From UBA11872 sp965198285 (GTDB taxonomy: Bacteria > Chloroflexota > UBA11872): a stretch of DNA of 64,000 bases. The position numbers and the translations under genes are program-made. Under the pieces are notes generated by a model. It searched no databases. It had not been told where the DNA came from and worked only from the letters and a program-made list of their open reading frames with translations. Shown here one piece after another: positions 33,079 through 42,702 of the stretch. How positions within the stretch are numbered: the first letter of the stretch is position 1; each line of letters starts with the position of its first letter. The stretch spans positions 1,116,001 through 1,180,000 of the forward strand of contig OZ240251.1 in the NCBI GenBank assembly GCA_965198285.1, read 5' to 3'.

Positions 33079-34242
33079 ATGCGCATCACCTTTGTATCGA
33101 ACATCTTTCCGCCGACGGTTGGCGGGCCCGCGACGCACATCTACAACCTGGCGCTGACCCTGCATGGCCGCGGCCACACCGTGCGGGCGGTGGTTTGCCC
33201 CGACGACCCCGAGGGTCTGGTGCGCCCGCCGTTTCCAACGGTACGCGTCTCCTGGAATACGCCGGTCCCGCTGCGCTATGCCCTCGTGTTGTGGCACACG
33301 TGGCGGGCCGCGTTGCGGTCCGACGTGATCTACATCAACGGCATCGAGCTGCCCTCAACGCTGGCGGCGCTGCTGGCGAGGCGGCCGCGCGTGCTGAAGA
33401 TCGTTGGCGACTGGGCATGGGAGTCGGCCCACCGGCGCGGCCTGACCTCATTGGGGATCGAAGAGTTTCAGCGGACACGTCACGGGCCGCTGATCCGGGC
33501 GTTTCAATTGATCCAGCGGATGTACACGGCATTGGCCACGGTGGTGGTGGTTCCCAGCGGATACGTGGGCGCGTTCGTGCGCGGCTGGGGAGCTAGTTCG
33601 GAGAAGATTCGCGTGGTGCACAACGCGCTGACCGAGATTCCGGAGATCGAGGTGTCGCGCGAGGAGGCGAAACGACAGCTCGGCTTCCGGGGGCCACTGG
33701 TTTGCACCGTGTCGCGACTGTACGGATGGAAGCGGGTCGACGACCTGCTGCGCATGGTCCCCGCGTTCGCGAGTGACGCCGTGCTGGCCATCGTGGGGGA
33801 CGGGCCGGAGCAGTCGGCGCTCGAACGCTGCGCGGCGGATCTGGGCCTGGGCGAGCGCGTGCGGTTCGTGGGCAGGGTTCCGCACCGGGACGTAGGCATG
33901 TACCTGCGCGCCGCCGACGTGTTCGTGCTTAATACGGGCTACGAAGGGCTGTCGCACACGCTGGTGGAGGCGCGTGTGGTGGGAACGCCGATTGTCACGA
34001 CGGATATCGGCGGAAACCGCGAAATCCTCACCAATGAGCACAACGCTCTGCTTACACCGCTTGGCGACCAGGCGGCGTTCGTCGCTGCCGTGAACCGCCT
34101 GCTGACCGACCGCGACCTAGCCGAGCGCCTGGCGCGCGCCGGATCGGAGGGTCTGGATCACTTTGCCTGGGATCGGCTGGTGGATGAATCGATGGCGATC
34201 CTGTCGGAGGTGACCGCCTCTGCGTCGCGCGGGCGTCCGTGA
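33079..34242 (+). CDS. GT4 family glycosyltransferase
   Basis: The 387-residue GT-B enzyme opens at ATG 33079 with MRITFVSNIFPPTVGGPATH, the typical GT4 N-terminus. VCTVSRLYGWKRVDDLL marks the donor domain, and the EX7E motif reads EGLSHTLVEA. It lacks membrane helices and should act on the cytoplasmic face, adding a sugar to a lipid-linked chain. It begins a run of four coupled genes (GTGA, TTGA and ATGA overlaps). Sugar specificity cannot be told. Confidence 0.88.
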   Translation: MRITFVSNIFPPTVGGPATHIYNLALTLHGRGHTVRAVVCPDDPEGLVRPPFPTVRVSWNTPVPLRYALVLWHTWRAALRSDVIYINGIELPSTLAALLARRPRVLKIVGDWAWESAHRRGLTSLGIEEFQRTRHGPLIRAFQLIQRMYTALATVVVVPSGYVGAFVRGWGASSEKIRVVHNALTEIPEIEVSREEAKRQLGFRGPLVCTVSRLYGWKRVDDLLRMVPAFASDAVLAIVGDGPEQSALERCAADLGLGERVRFVGRVPHRDVGMYLRAADVFVLNTGYEGLSHTLVEARVVGTPIVTTDIGGNREILTNEHNALLTPLGDQAAFVAAVNRLLTDRDLAERLARAGSEGLDHFAWDRLVDESMAILSEVTASASRGRP

Positions 34243-35369
34243 GCGCCCGCTTGCTAATGCTGAGCGGCGACCGGGATGTCACAACGGGTCGTCACGGGCC
34301 GTTCCATACGACGCTGGAAGGGCTGGCGGGCGAGTTCGAGCGGATCGACGTGCTGGCGCCGCGCGCGGACGGCGCGACGACGGTGGCGCCGTACCCGGGC
34401 GTTCGAGTCGAGCCGGCGCCGGTTTCACGCCTGCGCCAATCCGGATGGATGCGGCGGCGCGGCGCCGAGCTGCTGCGGCGGCATGGGCACGGTCTGATCG
34501 TTAGTCACGACTATGGAATTTTCTCGAACGGCCGGGCGGCCGCGTGGCTGTCCCGCCGGTGCGGGACTCCGTATGTCAGCGAGATCCACCACGTGCCCGG
34601 TCACCCAAAGCGCGCGCAGTGGTGGGAGCTGCTGGAACAGCTCGTCTACCGCGCGTATGCGACGCGTGTGGCGCGCCGGGCCGTCGCTATCCGCGTGGTC
34701 AACCGGCGGGAAGCCCCCGACCTGCTGGCGCGCTGGGGCGTGCCCACGGAGCGGATTCTGGTGCTGCCCTCGGCGTATATCGATCGGAAGATCTTCGCCC
34801 CGGCTGAGGTCGAAAAGGACTTCGCTCTAGGGTTTGTTGGGCGACTGGTGGCGAACAAGAACCTTGGATACGTCGTGCGTGTCTTTGCCGCCGTTGCGGC
34901 GCAAGCGCCCGGCGCGCGATTCGCGATTGCAGGCCAGGGACCCGAGGGAGACTCGCTGCGCCGCGACCTAATGCGTGCCGGCATCCTGGATCGGGTCACC
35001 CTTATCGACTGGCTTGACAGTCCGGCCGATCTGGCCGATCTCTATCGGCGGATGAACGCACTGATCGCGCCTTCGCTGAGCGAAGGAGGTCCGAGGGTTT
35101 GCCTGGAGGCCATGGCCTGCGGGACGGCGGTCTTTGCCACGCCGGTTGGCGTGATGCCGGAAACCATCGAGCACGGCACGAACGGCTGGTTGCTGCCGTG
35201 GGACGAAGGGTCCGGGGCAGCGCTGGTGCGCGATGTGCTGCGTGACCCCGCCGGGCTGCGCGGCATGGCGCGCGCGGCGCGGGCGGCCACAGCTCGGTAC
35301 GAGAAGCCAGCCGTGCTTGGGGCTTACGCCGCGGCGTACCGCCGACTTGCTGAACGTGGAACATCTTGA
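34239..35369 (+). CDS. GT4 family glycosyltransferase
   Basis: 376 residues from GTG 34239, overlapping the previous TGA (GTGA). The acceptor half contains LIVSHDYGIFSNGRAAAWLS and VSEIHHVPGH. The donor half shows LGFVGRLVANKNLGYVVRVF and the EX7E motif EGGPRVCLEAMACGTAVF. A GT-B retaining transferase for the surface glycan, probably working in series with its neighbours. Confidence 0.86.
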   Translation: MSARLLMLSGDRDVTTGRHGPFHTTLEGLAGEFERIDVLAPRADGATTVAPYPGVRVEPAPVSRLRQSGWMRRRGAELLRRHGHGLIVSHDYGIFSNGRAAAWLSRRCGTPYVSEIHHVPGHPKRAQWWELLEQLVYRAYATRVARRAVAIRVVNRREAPDLLARWGVPTERILVLPSAYIDRKIFAPAEVEKDFALGFVGRLVANKNLGYVVRVFAAVAAQAPGARFAIAGQGPEGDSLRRDLMRAGILDRVTLIDWLDSPADLADLYRRMNALIAPSLSEGGPRVCLEAMACGTAVFATPVGVMPETIEHGTNGWLLPWDEGSGAALVRDVLRDPAGLRGMARAARAATARYEKPAVLGAYAAAYRRLAERGTS

Positions 35370-36505
35370 ACGGCTCTTCCGGCGGCGACCTGCGCCTGCT
35401 GTTCGTGACTCAGGAACTCGACCGTTCGAGTTCCAACTTGGCGGTCGCGCATACCTGGGCAGCGGAATTGGCGCGACGGGCCGCGGCCGTGCACGTGGTG
35501 GCGGCGCGGGTCGGCGAGGTTGACCTGCCGCCCAATGTGAGCGTCCACGGCCTGGGGCGCGAGCGGGGAAGGTCGCGGTGGGCGGCCGCGTTGGGGTTCG
35601 GGGCCGTTGGCGCGCGGCTCATTGTCCGCCGGCGTGTGAACGTCGTGCTGGCCCACATGGTGCCGGCCTACGCCGTGACGCTGGCGCCCCTGACGCGCGT
35701 TACCCGCACGCCGCTGGCGCTTTGGTATGCCAGCCACGGGCTGACGCCGATGCTCAGGCGGGCCAACGGGCTGATAGATGCCGCGGTTACAGCCTCCCCA
35801 GATAGCTACCCGATCTCCAATGAACGAGCGTTTGTCCTGGGCCATGGAATCGACATCGACAGGTTTCGGCCGACGGCTGAGCGCAGCACCGATTCCGGCC
35901 CGGTGATCGGAATGGCCGGTCGCCTGACGCCGCTCAAGGGATTCGAGCCCGGCATACGAGCCTTGGCGGAGTTGCGCCGCGCGACGTTTCCCAACGCGAA
36001 GCTTCGAATCGCCGGTGAACCGTTCTATCCATCGGACCGAGCCTATGTGGAGGATCTGGAGGGTCTCGCCGCTACGCTGGGCGTGCGTAACGCGGTGGAG
36101 TTCGTGGGCGCTGTACGCGGTGACGCGATGGCGGAGTTTTATGGATCGCTGGATGTCTTTGTGAACTGGCGCGCGCAACCGGCGCTGGACAAGACCGGCT
36201 TGGAGGCTCTGGCATGCGCCACGCCGCTCATTTCCAACAACACGGCCTACCGCGGCGTGCTGGGCGACCTTGCGAACGACTTCCTGGTCGGGGACACGGT
36301 CGCTGAGCTGGCCGCTGGTCTGGATCGCGTGCTGGGTCTGCACACCGACCTGCGGCAAGCCACGGTTGAGCGGCTGCGCGCTACGGTGGTGCGCGAGCAC
36401 GGCGCGGCCGGTCTGGTTGCGCGTCTGGTTTTGGTGTGCGACGCGTTGCGCGGCGGTGTACGACCCGAGTTCCCGTCGGTAGCCGAGGCCGGGACGCCGC
36501 GATGA
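35366..36505 (+). CDS. GT4 family glycosyltransferase
   Basis: 379 residues from TTG 35366 (TTGA overlap with the previous stop), a rarer start kept because it preserves the coupling seen throughout the cluster. FVTQELDRSSSNLAVAHTWA opens the acceptor domain. GMAGRLTPLKGFEPGIRALA marks the donor domain, and the acidic motif is degenerate (DKTGLEALACATPLIS), with Asp replacing the first Glu of EX7E. Probably an active GT4 member. Confidence 0.82.
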   Translation: MNGSSGGDLRLLFVTQELDRSSSNLAVAHTWAAELARRAAAVHVVAARVGEVDLPPNVSVHGLGRERGRSRWAAALGFGAVGARLIVRRRVNVVLAHMVPAYAVTLAPLTRVTRTPLALWYASHGLTPMLRRANGLIDAAVTASPDSYPISNERAFVLGHGIDIDRFRPTAERSTDSGPVIGMAGRLTPLKGFEPGIRALAELRRATFPNAKLRIAGEPFYPSDRAYVEDLEGLAATLGVRNAVEFVGAVRGDAMAEFYGSLDVFVNWRAQPALDKTGLEALACATPLISNNTAYRGVLGDLANDFLVGDTVAELAAGLDRVLGLHTDLRQATVERLRATVVREHGAAGLVARLVLVCDALRGGVRPEFPSVAEAGTPR

Positions 36506-37107
36506 ACCTGGACCCGCCGCGTCAGCTTGCTCGGCTGGCTGGACAGCTGCCTGACGTGCACGTCGTGCCTCCGTATCAGCGCGCGCTTTGGCGAATCCGG
36601 GCGATGCTGCTACGGCGCTCCGCCGGTGTGACCTGCGGCGACGAGGTTCGGATCGACGGCCGCTTCTACTTTCCGGCCGGTCTGCGGCTGTCCATGGGCG
36701 GCGGTGTGCGCATCAAACGTGACGTCAGGGCGGGATGGGAGCCGGGACACGCCGAGAGCGTGGGCTTGACCATCGGCGCCGGGACGGAGGTGCTGTCCGA
36801 GACGCGCCTGGATTGCACCGGCGGGATAGCGGTGGGCGAGCGCTCGCACATCGGGCGCCGGTCCGCCATCTACACGCACCGGCATGTGCTGGATCGGCGC
36901 GATATCCGCGCGCTGGACGCGCCCATCGAACCCGCGCCGGTGACGATTGGCGACGACGTGATGCTCTATAGCGAGGTAGTGGTGCTGCCGGGTGTGACGA
37001 TTGGCGACGGAGCCGTGGTGGCAGTGCGCGCCGTGGTGTCCGAAGACGTGCCGCCGTACGCCATGGTGGCCGGGATGCCCGCGCGCGTCATCCGGGAGCG
37101 GACGTAG
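36502..37107 (+). CDS. hexapeptide-repeat O-acetyltransferase
   Basis: The 201-residue protein starts at ATG 36502 (ATGA overlap). The left-handed beta-helix repeats are visible as V-T-I-G-D and I-G-D-G-A steps from about 88 to 180 (GLTIGAGTEVL, IAVGERSHIGRRS, PVTIGDDVMLYS, VTIGDGAVVA). A catalytic His is likely in YTHRHVLD (126 or 128), and the usual MVAGMPARVIR closes the helix. It would transfer an acetyl or similar acyl group from CoA to a sugar hydroxyl of the polysaccharide. Confidence 0.87.
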   Translation: MNLDPPRQLARLAGQLPDVHVVPPYQRALWRIRAMLLRRSAGVTCGDEVRIDGRFYFPAGLRLSMGGGVRIKRDVRAGWEPGHAESVGLTIGAGTEVLSETRLDCTGGIAVGERSHIGRRSAIYTHRHVLDRRDIRALDAPIEPAPVTIGDDVMLYSEVVVLPGVTIGDGAVVAVRAVVSEDVPPYAMVAGMPARVIRERT

Positions 37108-37111
37108 GGCA

Positions 37112-38920
37112 ATGACGGTGACTGCCGTCAAGCGACCCGCACTGACGCCGCGCGCCGCCTGGGTACTGGCGGCGGCGTCCAGCGCCTTCGAACGACTGCG
37201 GAACCATCACGGCTACATCCGCTGTCCCGAGCACGGGGTCGATCACACTGGCAAGACGGCCCGCAGCATCGTTATCAACTGCGCGCTGCACGCGCACACG
37301 AACCAGGACCACTATCTAACGCGGGCAATTGCGACGGCGCGGCGCGTGGCGGCGCGCCTGGCGCCCGACCCGGCCGCCGCTGGTGCGTGGGTGTTCTTCC
37401 CCGGCCGCCACGACCCCCGGAACAACTCGACGAACATCATCGACGCCGGTGAGTGCGTGGATGCGCTGGCGTCGCTGCTGTCGCACGCGGGCGATGACCT
37501 GGCGGCGGCGGACCGGCGATCCATCGAGCAGGCGATTCGGCTGTGTTGCGACACGTATCTGCTCACGAACGTCGTCGACAAACCCGTGGTCAATCAGCGG
37601 CTCTGGGGGGGCATGGGTCTGGCGGCCGCGTACACCGCGCTGGACGAGCCGACCTGGGCACAGGCCGTGCAGGACTCGGTGGCGGGCTCGCTGGATGAGA
37701 TGCGGTCGGATGGCTCATTCGCCTACGTGCGAGACGAAGCGCTGCTTGGCGAAGGCGCGGGGATCGCCGATCTGACCGTGTACTACCACAGCCGCTGCGT
37801 GGCCTTTGCGCGCTATGCGCTGCGGCAGATCGGCGCTGAAGCGGCGTTCGCGGACCGCTTGCGCGACGGCGCCGATTTCCTGGCCTTCGTGCTCCGGCCG
37901 GATGGAGTAAAACCCCTGGGGCTGGAAGGCAAGCGGTGGTTCTGGGACGCGGACGCGGAGATCGGGTCGGCGCCGTATGACGCCTACGTGCTGGCCACCG
38001 ACGGCCGCAAAGCGTTGTTGCCGTTGGCCGGGCGGGTTGCGGCGCAGAGCGCGGCGGCGCTGGGCGACGGCGGGCTGATTGACGCCACTTGGGGCACCCC
38101 GGCGTTTGTCTGCCGGGTGATGCACACGGGCGACCTGGCCTGGCTGGCGCGGGCGCATGTCGAAGCTGAGCTGGATGATCTGCCGAGCAACCCACCGGCG
38201 GCAGGGCGAGCCGCTCCGGCGGTGGCGCCAGACGCCGGCGTGGCGCGGCTGGAAGCGCCGCGCGTGTGTGCGCTCGTGCGAACGAACAAGCGTCCTTGCG
38301 ACCGATTGGTCGGGGGACGCATTGGGGGCGGTGGCCTGGTCTACGTCGGGAACGCCAGAAACGGCTGGCGCAACCAGCTACGTTTCCGCTCAGAGCCGGA
38401 GGTGTCCGAGGGAACCTGGCAGGTCACACCGGGCTCCGAAAGCTCGGAGCTGCCGGATTGGCGGCAGGCGCTGGCACGTCGGGAGTCGCGATTCCTGCTG
38501 CACATTGCACGTTCCCACCTGCAGGCGGGCCGTCGGCGGTATGCACTCATGTTCCTGTGGCGCCACTTCGGTCCGCCCAGTTGGCGAGCGACCCGTCGGT
38601 GGCTGTCCAGTCACGCGCTCGAAGGGCGCACTCAGGTTACGAACGATGCGCTGACGGTTGAATCCGGCGTGGCCCGCGCCGACGGTCGCGCCCTGACGGG
38701 CGTGCGAACCCGCCGTACGTATCGGGTTGACGGGGCCGCGATTGCGGTCTGCGACCGGCTCGAGACTTCCGCACACCTGTCTGACGTTCGATACCGGCTG
38801 CCTGCCGCCGCCCGGAAGCTGGAGGTCCATTGCGCCGGTTCCTGGCTCGAGCAGGACCACGTCGTGAAGTTTGGCGCGCTTGCGAATCGAACGACCGCGC
38901 GTATCGAATACCGGATCTGA
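37112..38920 (+). CDS. alpha/alpha-toroid protein, distantly lyase/heparinase-like
   Basis: The 602-residue protein starts 4 bp behind the acetyltransferase. Residues ~30-350 show repeated helix pairs with aromatic and acidic motifs (TNQDHYLTRAIATARRV, SLDEMRSDGSFAYVRD, DLTVYYHSRCVAFARY), as in alpha/alpha toroids of polysaccharide lyases, glucuronyl hydrolases or C5-epimerases. The C-terminal third is beta-rich (VTNDALTVESGVARADG, RRTYRVDGAAIAVCDRLE), like the sandwich domain of heparinase II/III-type proteins. No signal peptide is visible, so if it cuts or epimerises the polymer it does so inside the cell or leaves by another route. Function is not certain. Confidence 0.6.
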   Translation: MTVTAVKRPALTPRAAWVLAAASSAFERLRNHHGYIRCPEHGVDHTGKTARSIVINCALHAHTNQDHYLTRAIATARRVAARLAPDPAAAGAWVFFPGRHDPRNNSTNIIDAGECVDALASLLSHAGDDLAAADRRSIEQAIRLCCDTYLLTNVVDKPVVNQRLWGGMGLAAAYTALDEPTWAQAVQDSVAGSLDEMRSDGSFAYVRDEALLGEGAGIADLTVYYHSRCVAFARYALRQIGAEAAFADRLRDGADFLAFVLRPDGVKPLGLEGKRWFWDADAEIGSAPYDAYVLATDGRKALLPLAGRVAAQSAAALGDGGLIDATWGTPAFVCRVMHTGDLAWLARAHVEAELDDLPSNPPAAGRAAPAVAPDAGVARLEAPRVCALVRTNKRPCDRLVGGRIGGGGLVYVGNARNGWRNQLRFRSEPEVSEGTWQVTPGSESSELPDWRQALARRESRFLLHIARSHLQAGRRRYALMFLWRHFGPPSWRATRRWLSSHALEGRTQVTNDALTVESGVARADGRALTGVRTRRTYRVDGAAIAVCDRLETSAHLSDVRYRLPAAARKLEVHCAGSWLEQDHVVKFGALANRTTARIEYRI

Positions 38921-38923
38921 CGG

Positions 38924-40132
38924 GTGGACCAGCCGCCGCGCATTGCGATCGTCGCGAACGCACGGATTCCCAGCGAGCGGGCGCATCCGCTGCAGATCAT
39001 GCACATGGCCGCGGGATTCGCGGCTGGCCACGCGACAGTTCGACTCGCCTACGCCCGCCGGGCGAACACGACGGCCATGCGGGCGGTCAGCGATCCGTTT
39101 CGCTACGCTGGCGTGCCAAGGACGTTCGCTCTCGCCGGGCTACCGACCGTCGATGCCATCAAGCGCGTCACGATCGACTGGCCGGTGTTGAACCGCGGTC
39201 CAATCAGGCTGGGCGCACACTTCTTACAGCTCGGAAGCTTCGCCGTTGCCGCGCTTACCGTCGTGCGCCGCTGGCGGCCCAACGTGGTCTACAGCCGCGA
39301 CCTGCTGCCGTTGACGGTCCTGCGGCTGCTGATGGGTCAACCTGCCCGCTTTTGCTTCGAGGTGCACACCGTCCCACGTTCGCGTCTCTCAGCTGCCCTT
39401 CACCGCTGGGCGGCGCGTCGCATGGACGCGGTAATCGCCATCACCGAGGGCCTGCGGCGCTGGTATCTCGACGCGGGTTTCGATCCTCAGCGACTGTTTG
39501 TCGCGCCGGACGCGGTAGACATTCGGGCGTTCGCGGACCGCGACCGCGACGCCGCCCGAACTGAACTGGAGATTCCGACTGAGGCCCGCGTGGTCTGCTA
39601 CCTGGGTCACCTCTATCCCTGGAAGGGCGTCGATACGCTCGTGGACGCGGCGCACCACGCCGATCCGGACGTGCAATGGATCATCGTGGGAGGAGTTCCG
39701 CCCGATCTCGATCGAATTCGGGCGGCGGCCGCGGACCGACCGAACGTACACGTTCTGGGGCACATGCCGCCGGACCGTGCGCGTCGGTTCCTGGTGGCTG
39801 CTGACGTGGCGGTGATTCCCTTCAGCGCCCGTCAGGTCATCGCGCGCGAACACACGTCACCATTGAAAATGTTCGAGTACATGGCCGCGGAGCGCCCGAT
39901 TGTGGCCAGTGACCTACCCTCAATGCGCGAGGTCTTGCACGATGAGCGTAACGCCCTGCTCGTCACGGCGGACGATCCGACCGCGCTGGCAGGAGCCGTC
40001 ACTCGTTTGCTGACCGACACGGCGTTGGCAGCCCGCCTGGCCCAAGCCGCGCGCCTGGAGGTGGAAAGCCGCACATGGACGCAGCGCGCCGCGGCGATTC
40101 GCGAGTTTCTCGAATCGACGTCGGCATCCTGA
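38924..40132 (+). CDS. GT4 family glycosyltransferase
   Basis: 402 residues from GTG 38924, 3 bp behind the toroid gene. The N-terminal half has RIAIVANARIPSERAHPLQI and VVYSRDLLPLTVLRLLMG; the donor half has VVCYLGHLYPWKGVDTLVDA. The acidic motif is altered to TSPLKMFEYMAAERPIVASD, a form common in one GT4 subgroup (K-x-x-E). Its TGA is overlapped by the next gene, probably from a CTG start. Confidence 0.85.
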   Translation: MDQPPRIAIVANARIPSERAHPLQIMHMAAGFAAGHATVRLAYARRANTTAMRAVSDPFRYAGVPRTFALAGLPTVDAIKRVTIDWPVLNRGPIRLGAHFLQLGSFAVAALTVVRRWRPNVVYSRDLLPLTVLRLLMGQPARFCFEVHTVPRSRLSAALHRWAARRMDAVIAITEGLRRWYLDAGFDPQRLFVAPDAVDIRAFADRDRDAARTELEIPTEARVVCYLGHLYPWKGVDTLVDAAHHADPDVQWIIVGGVPPDLDRIRAAAADRPNVHVLGHMPPDRARRFLVAADVAVIPFSARQVIAREHTSPLKMFEYMAAERPIVASDLPSMREVLHDERNALLVTADDPTALAGAVTRLLTDTALAARLAQAARLEVESRTWTQRAAAIREFLESTSAS

Positions 40133-42702
40133 CACGGCTGAGCGAAGCAGGGGCCCGTCTGATTGGTGGGCTTGAGCATGCCTCCATCGCCAAACGCCGC
40201 GCGCTCGTCGCGGTTGGCCTCCTGGCGCCGCTGTTGCTGCTTTACCGAGAACTGCTCTTTACGGGCGCACCTTGGCTGGATCTGGACCTGCTGCTCAGTT
40301 ACCAGCCCCGCTATGCGCTGCTCGCCGAAGGCGTGCGTGAGGGTCGGATCCCGCTTTGGGCCGACGGCATGTTGGCCGGATTTCCGGTTGCGTTTTCGGA
40401 GTTTGGCTGGTTCTATCCGCTGACCTGGGCGCTGCTGCGAATCTTCGAACCGTTGCGCGCCTATGTCATTGAGTTAGCGCTTGGTCTGGCGCTGGCGGCC
40501 GGGGCGGCGTACTGGCTGGGGCGCGTGTGGGGGTTGACGCGGCCCGGCGCGTACGTGGCCGCCTTTCTCTTCACCTATGGCGGATTCGTGTTCGCGACGT
40601 CGCGATTCCTCAATTACTCGGACATATTCTTTGCGCTGCCGGCTGGGGTTGGGGCGATCGAACTGATCGCTCGCGGACAGCGCCGCTACAGCGTGCTCCT
40701 GGGAGTTAGCGCCGCGGTGACGGCACTGGCCGGCCATCCCCAGATCGCGTTGCTGTGGGGCTTCGTCTGGCTGCTGTTTGCCGTCACGCGCCTCTGGTGG
40801 ATTGGGAGCGATCTGGGCATCCGGCAAGCGGTGGCGGGACTTGCCTGGACTACTGCGGCCGGCGTGGCCGGGCTGGCTGTCGGCGCGGTCCGCCTGCTGC
40901 CCACGATTGAGACCACCGGTCTCTCAGCCCGCGCCGGGGGGCTGGATTTTTCCATCGCGTCACAAGGCTCTATCCCGCCGTGGAGCCTGGTCCTCGGCTA
41001 CCTCTACCCGTCGTTCGAGATCCCGCGTGTGCTGAATGAGACCCTGAACGCCGAAGAGTTGCTGTATCTCGGGCTAGCCGCGCCTGCCCTGGCGCTGATC
41101 GCGGTTGTGGTGGGCCGGCGTCAACGACTGGTCTGGTTTCTGGGCGGCCTGATTCTGCTTACCTGGATTCTGTCGATGGGATCGTTCAGCCTGGGATTCC
41201 CGCTCCTGCACAAGCTACCGCTCTTCGAGTTCTTTCGGCAGCCGGCTCGATTCGGTATCGCCGCGTCGTTCGGACTGGCATACCTGGTCGCGATCGGAAT
41301 CGAGCGGCTGCGCACTGATGATCTCCGATCCAGCCAGCTGGTGGGCTGGATCGGTCGCGTCTGGGTCTGGCTCGCGGGACTGATCGGGGTCGGTACCGTC
41401 GCTGCCACGATCGTGCTGACGGGCTTTGCCTTCCTGATCGTGCCCTATGGCTACGACTACATCGATCGGGCCATTGTTGGGTCGGAAGGCCGCTTTCTGA
41501 CTGCCGAGCGCTACTACCGCACCTTCGATCAACTGTATGAACGCATGACGGCGGCGTTCAGCCTGGAGTACTGGGCGCCGCGCTGGTCGCTGCTGGCGGC
41601 CCTCCTGACGGCTCTGGTCCTCTGGCGGTATCTACGTGGACGGATGTCGCCCGTCAGTGCGCAGGCGGCGCTGGCCGGCGTGCTTGTGTTCGACGTCCTC
41701 TTGGCCCCAGCCCATGCTATTGCCACCGTGCCTGCGGAGTGGTACGCCCGGGAGCCTCAGGCCGGCGCGGTGGTTCCGGCCGACTCCGGGGGCGAATGGC
41801 GCCTGTTTTCGTACCGCGGCCTGGCGCAGAAATTCGAGTTGTCCACGGCCGCCGGCACGCAACTGGATCGAACGCGGCGCGATTTCCTGGAGTACGTATT
41901 CCTGAATGAAACGCTGACGCCCAACCTGGCCATGACCGGCGGGCGCGCTTCGCTGGACGGCTACGAGAATCTGATGCCGCAGGCTACCGCCGACTATCTG
42001 GCCTACGTTGGGAGCGAGCGCACCACCGTTCCCGGCTTTGCATCCGACGCGGCCCTCGACGCCGATGCGCGCGCCGATCTGCTGCGGCGTCGGGCGCCGG
42101 CCTTGGCGGCCGCCAACGTGCGGTTCGTGACGTCAGGCGTGCCTATCGACGTCCCGGCGCTACGACAGGTGCAGGCCGACGCGCTGGAGCTTCCGGCATG
42201 GGCGTCCGTGGACCAGACGCTGTATGTGTACGAGCTACAGGGCTGGGCGCCCCGGGCCTGGATTGCGCGGAACTGGCGGGTCATCGAGGCGGAGGCCGAG
42301 CCTCAGGCCGTGCTGGACGCGATAGCCAGCCGGCCCGACGTGGTACTGGTTGACCGTGACCCGGGCATCCCTTCGACCGCAGCCTCCGGGCCTGACGTCG
42401 TACATGCGCCGGAACGCGAGGCGGAACGCGTCGCCGTACGGGTCGACCTAAGCGCGCCTGGGCTGCTCGTGTTTAACGAGGCCAGGTTCCCGGGCTGGGA
42501 GGCGACGGTGGATGGGCGCCCAACCGAAATGGTCACGGTCAACACCCTGATGCGCGGTGTGCCGATCGATAGCGCTGGCGCCCACACCGTCGTCATGACG
42601 TACACGCCGCCGGGCTTTGCCGCTGGCGTCCTGATCTCATTCCTGGCGCTGGGCGTGCTCGCGGCGCTGGCCGCCGCAGGACTCTGGGCCGACCGCCGGT
42701 GA
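40129..42702 (+). CDS. YfhO-family polytopic membrane protein
   Basis: About 857 residues with roughly 12 membrane spans (LLAPLLLLYRELLF onward) and a soluble C-terminal domain with the YfhO-like phrase FNEARFPGWEATVDGRP, then a last helix. YfhO proteins are GT-C-fold enzymes implicated in glycosylating lipoteichoic acid or lipid-linked sugars. Start choice: no ATG, GTG or TTG lies near the first helix. The nearest ATG (40075) would overlap the previous gene by 58 bp, whereas CTG 40129 gives a CTGA overlap that parallels the ATGA/GTGA/TTGA junctions of this cluster. Either is possible. Confidence 0.78.
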   Translation: MTRLSEAGARLIGGLEHASIAKRRALVAVGLLAPLLLLYRELLFTGAPWLDLDLLLSYQPRYALLAEGVREGRIPLWADGMLAGFPVAFSEFGWFYPLTWALLRIFEPLRAYVIELALGLALAAGAAYWLGRVWGLTRPGAYVAAFLFTYGGFVFATSRFLNYSDIFFALPAGVGAIELIARGQRRYSVLLGVSAAVTALAGHPQIALLWGFVWLLFAVTRLWWIGSDLGIRQAVAGLAWTTAAGVAGLAVGAVRLLPTIETTGLSARAGGLDFSIASQGSIPPWSLVLGYLYPSFEIPRVLNETLNAEELLYLGLAAPALALIAVVVGRRQRLVWFLGGLILLTWILSMGSFSLGFPLLHKLPLFEFFRQPARFGIAASFGLAYLVAIGIERLRTDDLRSSQLVGWIGRVWVWLAGLIGVGTVAATIVLTGFAFLIVPYGYDYIDRAIVGSEGRFLTAERYYRTFDQLYERMTAAFSLEYWAPRWSLLAALLTALVLWRYLRGRMSPVSAQAALAGVLVFDVLLAPAHAIATVPAEWYAREPQAGAVVPADSGGEWRLFSYRGLAQKFELSTAAGTQLDRTRRDFLEYVFLNETLTPNLAMTGGRASLDGYENLMPQATADYLAYVGSERTTVPGFASDAALDADARADLLRRRAPALAAANVRFVTSGVPIDVPALRQVQADALELPAWASVDQTLYVYELQGWAPRAWIARNWRVIEAEAEPQAVLDAIASRPDVVLVDRDPGIPSTAASGPDVVHAPEREAERVAVRVDLSAPGLLVFNEARFPGWEATVDGRPTEMVTVNTLMRGVPIDSAGAHTVVMTYTPPGFAAGVLISFLALGVLAALAAAGLWADRR

